Shown: positions 26,518 to 35,404, counted from the stretch's first letter. The stretch is DNA of 64,000 bases from Nitrosopumilus sp. (GCF_025698945.1 NZ_JAILWM010000005.1:1-64000); one strand, 5' to 3'. Made by a program: numbers and translations. Notes: generated from the sequence alone by a model not told the origin.

Positions 26518-27584
26518 CCCAATAAATCACGAATAGCAAGTAAAAATTTTGAGTTCATTTCTTTAGTTCCAATTGTAACTCTAAGACATCCATTGTTTTT
26601 TCCAATTTTCCCCAAATTTCTAATTGAAATCCCTTGCTCTGCAAGAGCAGCATAGATTCGTTTGTAGGAACCATGGGCATCAAATAATACAAAATTAGCC
26701 TTGGAATCAAAGACATCAAAGCCATCATATTTTTTGAGATTTTCAATTATTCTTTTACGCTCTATTTTAATTTGTTTTACTGAATCCATCATAGATTTTG
26801 ATTTTTGTAAAGCTAAAATTCCTGATTCAATGGTAATGGTACTTAGCGGATATGGGTATTGTAGTACATTCATGAAAACATTTGTGAATTTTTTATTTGC
26901 GATAAAATATCCTAGTCTAAGACCTGCCAAGCCAAATGATTTTGATAGTGTCTGTACTACAATCAAGTTTTCTTGAGTTTTAACCATGTTTGCAAGCGAA
27001 AAATCACTAAATTCTCCATATGCCTCATCAATTATTACAAGACCGTTAAATGATTTTACAAGTTTTTGTAACTCATTTTTGGGAAATTGAAATCCTGTTG
27101 GGTTATTTGGTGAATCAAGATATAAAATATCAGCATTACTTGATTCTTTTTCAAAATCTTTGATGTTTAATTTCATATCACTTGAAAATGGAATTGCTAT
27201 TAGTGGAATAGAGTATAATTTACAGCGTTCTTCAAAGAAGCCAAATGTAGGATTAGATGTTAATATTTTGGTATCCTTTGATGCAAAATTGGATAAAATT
27301 AAATCTAAAATCTGATCAGAGCCATTTCCAACTCCAATCATGGATGTGGGAATTTTTGTGAATTTTGATATCACCTGTATTAATCTCTCAACTCCACCAA
27401 GTGGGTATTCTCTCACATCAGAATTTTTTCTAGCTGATGCAATAACATCATTTTGGAATTGCTTTGGTATTACATAATTCTCATTTGAATCAAGTTTTAC
27501 AGCATCCTGAATTAGTTCTGGTTTTTGATATCCACCAATTGAAGAAAATTTATCTATTTTTTCATCAAACCAATTTTTTTTCAT
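26514..27584 (-). CDS. hisC: Histidinol-phosphate aminotransferase
   Basis: A class I/II PLP aminotransferase of 356 residues: KLDSNENYVIPK near the N-terminus (typical HisC LxxNEN), GVGNGSDQILDLI, DSPNNPTGFQFP, VIIDEAYGEFSDF and VVQTLSKSFGLAGLRLGY, with the PLP Lys in SKSFG. The Arg of CLRVTIGT binds the substrate carboxylate. It makes histidinol phosphate from imidazoleacetol phosphate. It overlaps both neighbours by 4 bp. Confidence 0.95.
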   Translation of the reverse strand: MKKNWFDEKIDKFSSIGGYQKPELIQDAVKLDSNENYVIPKQFQNDVIASARKNSDVREYPLGGVERLIQVISKFTKIPTSMIGVGNGSDQILDLILSNFASKDTKILTSNPTFGFFEERCKLYSIPLIAIPFSSDMKLNIKDFEKESSNADILYLDSPNNPTGFQFPKNELQKLVKSFNGLVIIDEAYGEFSDFSLANMVKTQENLIVVQTLSKSFGLAGLRLGYFIANKKFTNVFMNVLQYPYPLSTITIESGILALQKSKSMMDSVKQIKIERKRIIENLKKYDGFDVFDSKANFVLFDAHGSYKRIYAALAEQGISIRNLGKIGKNNGCLRVTIGTKEMNSKFLLAIRDLLG

Positions 27585-28852
27585 TTTAATCTACCTCTTA
27601 CTGCCTCAAAGTGATTTGGGAGTCCTTCTGCATTTGCCAACACTTTGAGATATTTTGAAATCTTTGACATTGATGACTTTGATGCGGAAATCTCAGATTT
27701 TATTTTAATAAAATCAAATACGGATAACGAGCCACGTGTTTTGCCAAATCCGCCTGTTGGAAGGATGTGATTTGAGCCTAGAATATAGTCACTAGCTGAT
27801 GATGGAGTATTTTCTCCAAGTAAAATTAATCCTGATGAATTAATCTTTGATGAAATTGTGGTGGATTTCTTTGTCATTATTTGTAAATGTTCAGGTGCTA
27901 AAATATTTGCAAGTTTGATCATATCAGATTTTGTTTTACAAATAGCAATAAATCCATTATTTTTTAAACTGGATTTAACAATATCATTTCTCTTTATTTT
28001 TAAAATAAGTTTTGAGAGATTATCATTTACAGATTTTGCAAGTTTTTCTGATGTTGTAATTAAATAACAAAAAGTGTCTTTGCTGTGCTCTGCTTGAGAA
28101 ATAAGATCCAATGCAACAAATTTGGGATTCGCAGAATCATCTCCAATTATTCCTAATTCAGTAGGGCCTGCAAGCATATCAATTGATGTTTGATCACTTG
28201 ATAAAAATTTGGCAGCAGTTACAAATGCTCCACCAGGTCCTACAATTTTATCAACTTTTTTAATAGATTTTGTTCCATTAGATAATGCTGCAATTGATTG
28301 AACACCACCTGTTTTGTAAATTTCATTAGCACCGCAAATATCAGCAGCTACAATTGTCAGTGGATCTATTTTTCCATCAGAATTAGGAGGGGATACAACT
28401 ACAATTCTCTTTACACCTGCAACTTTTGCCGGTACAACAGACATGATGACAGAGCTTGGATATTTTGCCAATCCGCCCGGAATATAACAGCCTACACTCT
28501 GAATGGGAATAAATTTTTTTGAGATTTTTATTCCATAATTGACTATTGTTTTATTTGTTAGAATTGATTTAAGAGTAGATTCAGTCTTTTCGAGTTTAGC
28601 TTTTGCTATACGTAATGCTGTAATTTCAGATTTTGATATCTTTGAGTATGCATTTTTTATTTCTGCTTTTGATAGTTGTAATGATGAAATATTTGCACCA
28701 CTGAATTTTTTTTCATATTTTCGAATTGCAGCATCTCCATTTTTTTGAACATCCTTGATAATGGATTCGACTAATTTTTTGTTTTTTTGAGGCTGTTTTG
28801 GGATGGCTTTGGCTGCAAATGTTTCAGGATTATTTACTTTGGTAATTCTCAT
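27581..28852 (-). CDS. hisD: Histidinol dehydrogenase
   Basis: Conserved HisD segments appear in order: SVGCYIPGGLAKYPSSVIM, IVVVSPPNSDGKIDP, IAALSNGTKSIKKVDKIVGP, DMLAGPTELGIIGDD, QAEHSKDTF, LAPEHLQIM and GSNHILPTGG. This covers the zinc ligands (Gln-Ala-Glu-His and the late His) and the catalytic Glu-His of PEHL. It oxidises histidinol twice to histidine with NAD. The ATG at 28852 overlaps the hisG stop as TGATG; a TTG one codon upstream is less likely. Confidence 0.96.
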   Translation of the reverse strand: MRITKVNNPETFAAKAIPKQPQKNKKLVESIIKDVQKNGDAAIRKYEKKFSGANISSLQLSKAEIKNAYSKISKSEITALRIAKAKLEKTESTLKSILTNKTIVNYGIKISKKFIPIQSVGCYIPGGLAKYPSSVIMSVVPAKVAGVKRIVVVSPPNSDGKIDPLTIVAADICGANEIYKTGGVQSIAALSNGTKSIKKVDKIVGPGGAFVTAAKFLSSDQTSIDMLAGPTELGIIGDDSANPKFVALDLISQAEHSKDTFCYLITTSEKLAKSVNDNLSKLILKIKRNDIVKSSLKNNGFIAICKTKSDMIKLANILAPEHLQIMTKKSTTISSKINSSGLILLGENTPSSASDYILGSNHILPTGGFGKTRGSLSVFDFIKIKSEISASKSSMSKISKYLKVLANAEGLPNHFEAVRGRLK

Positions 28853-29829
28853 CAATTCTCTTCGTCACGCTTAATCTCCTCAAGTTCAAGTATTTGACGT
28901 GGTTCATGAACTACTAGTCCCTGAGCAATCTTTCTTAGTTTAGGAATAAGTTTGTGGAATTCATCTTTTTTTATGACTGTATTTACTCCAAACCATCCTT
29001 GCTCACTTAGTGGACTGATTGTAGGTTTTTTCAGAGAAGGCATCTGCACTAGAAGTTTCTTTAGGTTCTTTTCTTCAACGTTAAGATAGATGTGCAAATA
29101 TTTTCTACCATGTACTGCACCTCTCATCAGAGTTACAATATCAAAGATTTTCTCACGCTTTTTGGGATCCTTTAATGATTTTTTATTTGCAATAAGATGT
29201 GCTGTAGATGTTAGAACCTCATCTACAATTTTCAATTTATTTTGTTTAAGAGTGGTTCCAGTTTCTGTTACATCCATTATGGCATCAACATCTTCAGGGG
29301 GTTTTGCCTCAGTTGCACCAAAAGATAAATGAATTTGAACATCTTTGTTAGTTCCTAATCTAACCCAAGGAGTAACAATTAATGGATCTTTTGATCCATA
29401 GTATTTTTTGTAAGACTTTGATTCCTTAATGAATTTGGAAGCAGTTGTAAGATATTCAGATGATATTCGAAGTGTCTTTTTCTTTTTTCCATAATCTGCA
29501 ATCATTGCATCCAAATTTTTGTAGTTATATTTGTCTGGAAAAGCTACAACCAATCTTATTTTACCATATTCTAAATCTAAAATTGGCTCAACATCAGAAT
29601 TAGTCTCTCCAACCCAATCTTTTCCTGTAATTCCAACATCATACAATCCTTCTGCCACCATTGTTGGAATCTCTTGTGGACGGAGCATCTTTACAATAAT
29701 TTTTGGATCATCAAGATACACACGATAAGTTCTATCTTTTCGGTTAACCTTAGTCCAAGATTTTTCCAATAGTTTGAAAGTAGCCGCTTCTAAACTTCCT
29801 TTAGGAATAGCAAATTTTACATCAGACAT
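28852..29829 (-). CDS. hisG: ATP phosphoribosyltransferase, long form
   Basis: FAIPKGSLEAATFKLLEKSW opens the catalytic domain; GITGKDWVGETNSDVE and the AIMDVTETGTTLKQN PRPP-binding loop follow. After about residue 220 there is a C-terminal ACT-like regulatory domain (HGRKYLHIYLNVEEKN), the one that binds histidine in HisG-long enzymes, so feedback inhibition is expected. It is the first gene of the his operon. The ATG at 29829 is preferred to a GTG at 29844 because a TATA box lies 27 nt upstream of it, giving a leaderless mRNA. Confidence 0.94.
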   Translation of the reverse strand: MSDVKFAIPKGSLEAATFKLLEKSWTKVNRKDRTYRVYLDDPKIIVKMLRPQEIPTMVAEGLYDVGITGKDWVGETNSDVEPILDLEYGKIRLVVAFPDKYNYKNLDAMIADYGKKKKTLRISSEYLTTASKFIKESKSYKKYYGSKDPLIVTPWVRLGTNKDVQIHLSFGATEAKPPEDVDAIMDVTETGTTLKQNKLKIVDEVLTSTAHLIANKKSLKDPKKREKIFDIVTLMRGAVHGRKYLHIYLNVEEKNLKKLLVQMPSLKKPTISPLSEQGWFGVNTVIKKDEFHKLIPKLRKIAQGLVVHEPRQILELEEIKRDEEN

Positions 29830-29852
29830 TTGCAATTTTTTCACTTTTTAGG

Positions 29853-29860
29853 TATATAAT
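29853..29860 (-). promoter_or_regulatory. TATA box of the his operon
   Basis: On the minus strand this reads ATTATATA, centred 27 nt before the hisG ATG at 29829, the standard archaeal TATA-to-start distance. Transcription would begin at or next to the ATG. The element sits in the 38-bp gap after the HMG-CoA reductase stop, so his has its own promoter rather than relying only on read-through. Confidence 0.65.
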
Positions 29861-29867
29861 AGCATGT

Positions 29868-31124
29868 TTAAATTTGCTCAAGTAATTCTTTAGCTCTATC
29901 AAGTGAAATTTTCTTTTCTTCAATCATTTTTTGAACAATTTCATCTATCTGTTCAGGTGTAGCTCCTGCAGCTGCTGCAATATTTCTTGCATGCAGACGC
30001 ATGTGACCTTTTTGAATACCTTCAGTAGATAGAGCTCTTATTGCACTGTAATTTTGTGCTAATCCAGTTGCAGTAAGCACACATGCTAGTTCTTGAGCAG
30101 TCGATACTCCTAAAATTTTGGAGCAGACTTTGGCTACAGGATGAACATTAGCAATTCCTCCAACTATGCCTACTGAAAGAGGAATTTCCAAAACACCAAC
30201 CAAATTTCCTTGATCGTCTTTACTCCATTTGCTAAGTGAGTGATATTTGCCGGATTTTGCAGCATATGCATTTGCAGCAGCTTCGATAGCCCTACTATCC
30301 TGACCTACTGCATTTGCAGCAGCTATGACTCCATTCATTATTCCTTTGTTATGAGTAACTGCTCTGTACACGTCATTATCTGCAAACTCAAAGGCCAAGA
30401 TAATATTGTCAACTACTTTTTCTCCTCCAACTGCTTCTTTATCAAAAACTGCCTTTGCTTTTGCAATTCTTTGTGTAGAATAATTTGATAATATTCTAAG
30501 CAGAGTTTTTCCACCAGTGATTTTTTCAATTAATGGAGATACTGCTTCACACATTGTATTAGTAACATTAGCACCCATTGCATCTCCCACATCAATTAAT
30601 AATTCAACAATCAGCATTCTACCTCTAGGAGTATCAATTTCTTTACAAAAGACTTCTTTAGCCCCTTTATTCATTTTTGATAAAGTATTACTTTTTGAAT
30701 TTGCAAGTGTTAGAATATCTATTATTGAATCATTGATTTTTTTAATTGCTAATGGGACATCTACATCTAATACTTGGATTTGACCAATACTGTAAGATTC
30801 ATCTGCAGAAGCTTCAAATCCTCCTTTAATTCTTGCAACTTTTGCTCCCTTTGAAGCTGCAGCAATAACAGATGGTTCTTCAATTACCATTGGAATGATG
30901 TAGTCCTTTCCATTAATCTTAAAATTTGTTGCAATTCCCAAAGGAAGTGAGAAAGTCCCAATAGCATTTTCTACCATTTTATCAGCATTTTCAAATGTTA
31001 TACCACCGTTTGGATTTTGAAGAGTTTCTATTTCATCAGGTGTTAGATTTGCAAAATTGGCCACAATATCTAATCTTTCTTTTCTGGATTTTTCAAATAG
31101 TTTTGAGATTGAAGAGTCGGGCAT
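29868..31124 (-). CDS. hmgA: Hydroxymethylglutaryl-CoA reductase
   Basis: Family residues are in place: ENAIGTFSLPLGIA with the catalytic Glu, EEPSVIAAASKGAK, DVGDAMGANVTNTMCEAV, the catalytic Lys in THNKGIMNGVIAAANAVGQD with the catalytic Asp, and the late His in RLHARNIAA. The sequence fits class II (degradative-like) HMG-CoA reductases rather than the class I form of most archaea. The expected role here is mevalonate synthesis for isoprenoid membrane lipids. It overlaps nothing but follows the sugar dehydrogenase by one base. Confidence 0.93.
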   Translation of the reverse strand: MPDSSISKLFEKSRKERLDIVANFANLTPDEIETLQNPNGGITFENADKMVENAIGTFSLPLGIATNFKINGKDYIIPMVIEEPSVIAAASKGAKVARIKGGFEASADESYSIGQIQVLDVDVPLAIKKINDSIIDILTLANSKSNTLSKMNKGAKEVFCKEIDTPRGRMLIVELLIDVGDAMGANVTNTMCEAVSPLIEKITGGKTLLRILSNYSTQRIAKAKAVFDKEAVGGEKVVDNIILAFEFADNDVYRAVTHNKGIMNGVIAAANAVGQDSRAIEAAANAYAAKSGKYHSLSKWSKDDQGNLVGVLEIPLSVGIVGGIANVHPVAKVCSKILGVSTAQELACVLTATGLAQNYSAIRALSTEGIQKGHMRLHARNIAAAAGATPEQIDEIVQKMIEEKKISLDRAKELLEQI

Positions 31125-31125
31125 T

Positions 31126-32217
31126 TTATTTTATTATCCTCAATAGTTTATCATCCATACTATCTGGAAAACCTTTTCCATCAGTATTTGAAGTAATAAG
31201 ATAAAGACTTCCATCAGGACCTTGCACTACATCTCGTACTCTACCTATTCCACTTAGAATTGATTTTTGGGAACTGAGTCCTTCTTCAAAATCAACTTGG
31301 TATAGATTAGCTGCCCTCATAGAGGCCATGATAAATGGAGATTCAAAATCAAGTTTATCTCCTGAATAAAATAAAATCCCACCTGGCTCTATACTTGGAT
31401 CATAACAAAGAATTGCATCAATGTAATCTTCTCCTCCTGAGCATTCTTGTTCAGGCCAGCCATAATTTTTTCCAGCTTGAACAATATTTATTTCGTCATT
31501 TTTTTCTGGACCAAATTCTGCAACATACATTTTACCATCACTATCCCAAGTTATCCCTTGTGGATTTCTAAATCCCAATGAAAATACTGGTGAATTTGAA
31601 AAAGGATTGTCAATTGGAATAGAACCATCATCATTAATTCTTAAAATTTTTCCAGATAAAGAATTAAGATCTTGGGGAAGATGAGATGCATCTGATACAG
31701 TTCCAGTTCCAATGTATAATTTTCCATCAGGTCCAAATTTTATAAATCCACCATTTGTAAAAGAAGAACCCGGAATCTTATCAAGAATTGTTTTGGCATC
31801 TTGTAATTTATTTTCTTTTTCAGTTATTTGTAAAATCTTATTCCACAGATTGCCATCTTCTTCATATGTCAAAAATACATAGATATAATGATTATTTGAA
31901 AAATCTGGATGAAGTGCAATCCCTAGCAAGCCACCATCAAAAACATTTGCAGAACGAAATACAGCAAGAGGCGATTCTAAAAGAGTGTTATCTTGAATTA
32001 CTCTAATTGAACCATCTTTTTCTGTAACAAAGATTCTATCATCAGATACTGCAATTGATCGAGGCTTGTCAAGATTAGTTGCCAGAATATTAACTGAATC
32101 ACTTTCAGTGTTTGAATTTGGTTTAGGTAATGGAATAGGATCTGATGGAGATGTTAGAACAAATACTGAAAATGTTATAGCTACTACAATTACAATAATT
32201 TGGATTTTTTTATCCAC
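31126..32217 (-). CDS. PQQ-dependent aldose sugar dehydrogenase family protein, membrane-anchored
   Basis: An N-terminal hydrophobic segment (about residues 6-22) acts as signal peptide or anchor. The rest is a six-bladed propeller of the GSDH family (PF07995): FVTEKDGSIRVI, GLLGIALHPDFSNNHYIYVFLTY, FGPDGKLYIGTG, LGFRNPQGITWD, FGPEKNDEINIV and RVRDVVQGPDGSLYLIT. Enzymes of this family oxidise sugars outside the cytoplasm using PQQ, though many archaeal members lack a proven substrate. The GTG start at 32217 has a TTAATA box about 27 nt upstream, implying a leaderless transcript. Confidence 0.85.
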   Translation of the reverse strand: MDKKIQIIVIVVAITFSVFVLTSPSDPIPLPKPNSNTESDSVNILATNLDKPRSIAVSDDRIFVTEKDGSIRVIQDNTLLESPLAVFRSANVFDGGLLGIALHPDFSNNHYIYVFLTYEEDGNLWNKILQITEKENKLQDAKTILDKIPGSSFTNGGFIKFGPDGKLYIGTGTVSDASHLPQDLNSLSGKILRINDDGSIPIDNPFSNSPVFSLGFRNPQGITWDSDGKMYVAEFGPEKNDEINIVQAGKNYGWPEQECSGGEDYIDAILCYDPSIEPGGILFYSGDKLDFESPFIMASMRAANLYQVDFEEGLSSQKSILSGIGRVRDVVQGPDGSLYLITSNTDGKGFPDSMDDKLLRIIK

Positions 32218-32271
32218 AAGGTGTCAAGTTTTTCAAATCCTATTAATTACTTTCAAGAATTTGATAAAGCG

Positions 32272-32277
32272 TATATA
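32272..32277 (+). promoter_or_regulatory. TATA box of the initiator tRNA gene
   Basis: TATATA within AAAGCGTATATACGG lies about 26 nt before the expected transcription start just upstream of the tRNA at 32301. An A-rich BRE-like stretch (GATAAAG) precedes it. The spacing fits an archaeal tRNA promoter. Confidence 0.65.
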
Positions 32278-32300
32278 CGGAAGGGTATCATTTGTGTATC

Positions 32301-32390
32301 AGCGGGGTGGGGAAGCCAGACTATTTAGGGCTAGGTCATCCCGGCGGGCTCATAACCCGCAGTTCAGTAGTTCAAATCTACTCCCCGCTA
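32301..32390 (+). tRNA. Initiator tRNA-Met (CAT) with a 15-nt intron in the D-loop
   Basis: The acceptor arms AGCGGGG (32301-32307) and CCCCGCT (32383-32389) pair fully, with discriminator A at 32390 and no encoded CCA. The anticodon arm GCGGG-CTCATAA-CCCGC gives anticodon CAT. The A1 start with AGCGGG and the three G-C pairs of the anticodon stem mark it as the initiator. The D-arm is too long by 15 nt. Removing 32318-32332 restores a normal D-loop (GGGAAGCCAGGTCATCCC). The T-arm is AGTAG-TTCAAAT-CTACT. The gene ends directly against the tiaS stop codon at 32391. Confidence 0.93.
32318..32332 (+). other. tRNA intron, 15 nt, non-canonical D-loop position
   Basis: The inserted bases AGACTATTTAGGGCT can be excised to leave a standard archaeal initiator tRNA. 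A relaxed bulge-helix-bulge fits: intron bases GACT pair with exon bases GGTC (one G-U), with 3-nt bulges CCA and CTA holding the cut sites. Because the flanks both carry AG, the boundaries could shift by one or two bases without changing the product. The splicing endonuclease would be expected to remove it. Confidence 0.8.
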
Positions 32391-33719
32391 CTAGTTTCCA
32401 TATACATAAAACCAAGAATGAGATTTTTTGAATTTTGATTTTTTATTATTTATTCCCATTCTCTGCATGGGTCTTGTAAGGTGTCTATGAGCGGAGATCA
32501 TTGGAATGTAAAGTTTCTTTTGAATTTTTCTGGGAATTTCAATGGTTTGTTTTTTTGTTGATTTTTTACCACAGCGAACACATTGAAATCCTTGATTTAC
32601 ACCTTCAGATTTCATATTTTTATTACATTTTTTACATAGAGGATTTTTCAAAGTTAGATTTTTTTCTAAATGAATAACTTTTATGAATTCAAGATTAATG
32701 ATTCGAGGATAATTTTTTGATGCTTTTCTTACTCCACCCCCTGCAGAGATTTTATCACCTGGAATCAATTGTATTGCAACGTTTGTCATCCCTGTAGGTT
32801 TGTAAACTGCACACCAGAATTCATTATTTTTTGAAAGTATTTTAAAAAATACATGACCCCCTTTTGCAATTCTTGGTTTGTTTGAAACAATTCCAATAAT
32901 TTTTCCTGATGCATAAGGTTTCATTTTATCAGCAGTTAATTCATTTTTTAAATGATCACCAGTTCCTTGATTTGATTTGAAGATCATATATCCATCTAAT
33001 TTTTCTTTTGTTTTGATAATTTTAGTTGCAGAAATTAATGAAGAAATATTTTCACCCCTAATCCCATAAAAAACAGGATCAGGACCATGAGGGGTAATCA
33101 AAACTCTCCCCTTCTTTGTATCAAAACTATTGTATGTATAAGGATACGTTTTTTCTTGCATATTTTTTACACTTTCTGTGGAAATCTTTCTCTCCTTACC
33201 AAACTTTAGTTTTTTTCGATAGCTCAAAAGCTCTAATGTGTGATCTTTAAAATCATATCCTATTGCTCCAATAGCTCCAACTAATCCTTGACCATTTCCT
33301 TGATAAAAAAATTCCATATTATTTTTTTTTGCAAAAGTTTTTGCATTTTTTCTGTTAATTAATTGCCACAAAGCTAAATTGCTAAATTTTTTTATTTCAT
33401 CTGGAATTGAATCACTTTCAAAAAAAACCAAACCTGGATTTGCACCATTTTTAATATCAGAGTATTTTGAAATTAGATTTTTAATTAGATTTTTTATCTT
33501 TGTTGGGTCATTTGTCTTAACTTTAAGGGAAACTGCTCCATTTCCCCTTGTTTTCCAAGGAATATTTGGATTAAATCTAATCAATCTTGGAAAATCAAGG
33601 AATTCAGTTTTTTGTTTTTGGAGCATGTCAACTACTTTGTATGCAAGAAACGTTGTACACATACCCTTAGGTGAATCTGTATCATCAAATCCAATATTGA
33701 GAATGGTTTGATTATCCAT
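32391..33719 (-). CDS. tiaS: tRNA(Ile2) 2-agmatinylcytidine synthetase
   Basis: The N-terminus IGFDDTDSPKGMCTTFLAY and the RFNPNIPWKTRGNGAV segment are hallmarks of TiaS, which attaches agmatine to C34 of the CAU-anticodon tRNA-Ile so that it reads AUA. A central OB-like domain follows (GKIIGIVSNKPRIAKGGH), and the C-terminal zinc ribbon is CKKCNKN...CVRCGKK. Length (442 residues) matches the family. It is convergent with the initiator tRNA gene, whose last base touches this stop codon. ATG start at 33719, divergent from dph2. Confidence 0.93.
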   Translation of the reverse strand: MDNQTILNIGFDDTDSPKGMCTTFLAYKVVDMLQKQKTEFLDFPRLIRFNPNIPWKTRGNGAVSLKVKTNDPTKIKNLIKNLISKYSDIKNGANPGLVFFESDSIPDEIKKFSNLALWQLINRKNAKTFAKKNNMEFFYQGNGQGLVGAIGAIGYDFKDHTLELLSYRKKLKFGKERKISTESVKNMQEKTYPYTYNSFDTKKGRVLITPHGPDPVFYGIRGENISSLISATKIIKTKEKLDGYMIFKSNQGTGDHLKNELTADKMKPYASGKIIGIVSNKPRIAKGGHVFFKILSKNNEFWCAVYKPTGMTNVAIQLIPGDKISAGGGVRKASKNYPRIINLEFIKVIHLEKNLTLKNPLCKKCNKNMKSEGVNQGFQCVRCGKKSTKKQTIEIPRKIQKKLYIPMISAHRHLTRPMQRMGINNKKSKFKKSHSWFYVYGN

Positions 33720-33769
33720 AATTTACTTGGATAAATCCATCATTTTTAGTTGTTGTAAGGTTCAGTTGA

Positions 33770-33780
33770 TTTAAATTAAT
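33770..33780 (+). promoter_or_regulatory. TATA-like element upstream of dph2
   Basis: TTTAAATTAAT is centred about 27 nt before the TTG start at 33803, which supports that TTG as the first codon of a leaderless mRNA. Confidence 0.45.
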
Positions 33781-33802
33781 AAAGTCTGATTCCAAGCTCA
33801 AA

Positions 33803-34798
33803 TTGATAATTATAGATGAGGACAGAATTTTCAAAGAAATTGAGGATAAAAAACCTGCATCGGTTTCACTAAATGGTCCTGATGGAATTTTACCACAAGT
33901 TCAAGAAACTGCGATAAATATTTCAAAAAGATTTGGAATTCCTGCCTATGTTTTAGCAGATACCACATGGGGAACATGTGATTTGAATTCAAATGGTTCT
34001 AAAGTTCTTGGAGCTGAAATTCAATTCAATATTGGACATACGATTAACACAGAGTCACTTGAAAAAAATCTTGTTTTAATTGATGCATTTGATGATGTAG
34101 AGTTTGATAGTGTTGCAAAAAAATGCACAGATATTCTAAGAGGCAAAACAATTTCACTTGTAACAGATAGCCAGCACTTGCATCAAGTTGACAAAGTTGA
34201 AAAAATTTTATCTGAAAATGGGATTACTGTAAAGATCGGAAAGGGTAAAGGACAGTTAAATGATGGACAGGTTTTCGGATGTGAATTTTATCCAGCAACT
34301 GAGTTAAAAAAAGAAGTAGATGCGTACGTCTTTTTAGGACAGAGTAATTTTCATGCAGCTGGAATTGCATTATCAACAAATTTACCAACATATGTTTTAG
34401 ATCCTTACTTTAATGAAGTAAGAGAAGTAACAGAATTTGCTCAGAAATTAAAAAAGAAGGCAACTCTTGCAATTTACAAGGCAGCAGATGCAAAAACATT
34501 TGGAGTAATTGTTGGACTCAAAGAAGGTCAATTATCCAAAGTCTTTGCTCTAAAAATTAAAAGAGAGTTAGAAAAAGAGGGAAAACAAGTTCAATTATTT
34601 GCATTAACTGATATTACAAATGAAAGATTAAGAAATCTCAAAGGAATTGATGCTTTTATTCAAGTTGCATGCCCAAGAATTTCAACAGATAACCAATTTG
34701 ATAAACCAGTATTATCTACTCCTCAGGCAAATGCACTATTGAAAATTTTACGAAATGAGAGTATTGAAGGCTATTTAGAAATTCCTCATTGGTTATAA
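33803..34798 (+). CDS. dph2: Diphthamide biosynthesis radical enzyme Dph2
   Basis: The three cysteines that hold the 4Fe-4S cluster in archaeal Dph2 are all present in context: ADTTWGTCDLN, DGQVFGCEFYPATE and FIQVACPRISTDNQF. The protein transfers the 3-amino-3-carboxypropyl group of SAM to a histidine of elongation factor 2, the first step of diphthamide synthesis. Length 331 residues is normal. The start is a TTG at 33803 with a TATA element at the right distance; no ATG lies in frame nearby. Its stop abuts the convergent TPR gene at 34799. Confidence 0.92.
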   Translation: MIIIDEDRIFKEIEDKKPASVSLNGPDGILPQVQETAINISKRFGIPAYVLADTTWGTCDLNSNGSKVLGAEIQFNIGHTINTESLEKNLVLIDAFDDVEFDSVAKKCTDILRGKTISLVTDSQHLHQVDKVEKILSENGITVKIGKGKGQLNDGQVFGCEFYPATELKKEVDAYVFLGQSNFHAAGIALSTNLPTYVLDPYFNEVREVTEFAQKLKKKATLAIYKAADAKTFGVIVGLKEGQLSKVFALKIKRELEKEGKQVQLFALTDITNERLRNLKGIDAFIQVACPRISTDNQFDKPVLSTPQANALLKILRNESIEGYLEIPHWL

Positions 34799-35398
34799 TC
34801 AAGATACTAGTTCTTGAAATCTATGATTTGTAGCTAATTTTTCAAATGTTTTAGATTTTTTTGCCTTAATTTTGTATTGAGCTCCTTGAGTAATGGCATG
34901 CTCTAGATTATCAAGGGATTCATCTATTTTGGATAACATGATTAAACTGCAAGACTTGTCATACAATACATCACCATTGTCTGGATAATCATCTAAAATA
35001 AAATTACAACAAGCAATTGACTCTTCATAATTTTTCATTGAAAACAATATTCGCTCTTTATGATAGAGTAAAATATTGTATTTTGGGTTAGATGCTAAAA
35101 GTTGTTCACATATATCTAGTGCTTCTTTGAAATTACCTTGTTTTCTCAGTGATGAAATTTTATTAATTAAAACAGAGAGATCGTCAGGTGAAATTTTAAG
35201 GGCTTCATCATAACATGCTATTGCAGATGAATAATCCTTGAGTTTACTTAGAGCATATCCCTTGTTGTTAAGTGAGCTAATATTTTTTGGATTCTCATTT
35301 AGAATTTTATCATAATATGTAATTGCGTCTTTGTATTGTCCTTGAAGAAATAATCTATTTGCTTCATCTAGAATCGAATTTATTTTTGGATCAGTCAT
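34799..35398 (-). CDS. TPR-repeat protein
   Basis: At least four tetratricopeptide repeats cover residues 1-170, with clear units such as ANRLFLQGQYKDAITYYDKI and LNNKGYALSKLKDYSSAIAC. The Trp-less pattern with Gly8, Ala20 and Pro32 equivalents is regular. No signal peptide or membrane helix is visible, so it is a cytoplasmic protein-interaction scaffold. It follows the MDR dehydrogenase by 6 nt on the same strand. Partner unknown. Confidence 0.85.
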   Translation of the reverse strand: MTDPKINSILDEANRLFLQGQYKDAITYYDKILNENPKNISSLNNKGYALSKLKDYSSAIACYDEALKISPDDLSVLINKISSLRKQGNFKEALDICEQLLASNPKYNILLYHKERILFSMKNYEESIACCNFILDDYPDNGDVLYDKSCSLIMLSKIDESLDNLEHAITQGAQYKIKAKKSKTFEKLATNHRFQELVS

Positions 35399-35404
35399 TA
35401 GTAA

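Noticed and set aside
32391-32440. Part of the tRNA extending past 32390
   Set aside because: The acceptor stem and discriminator end at 32390; following bases are the tiaS stop codon and C-terminus.
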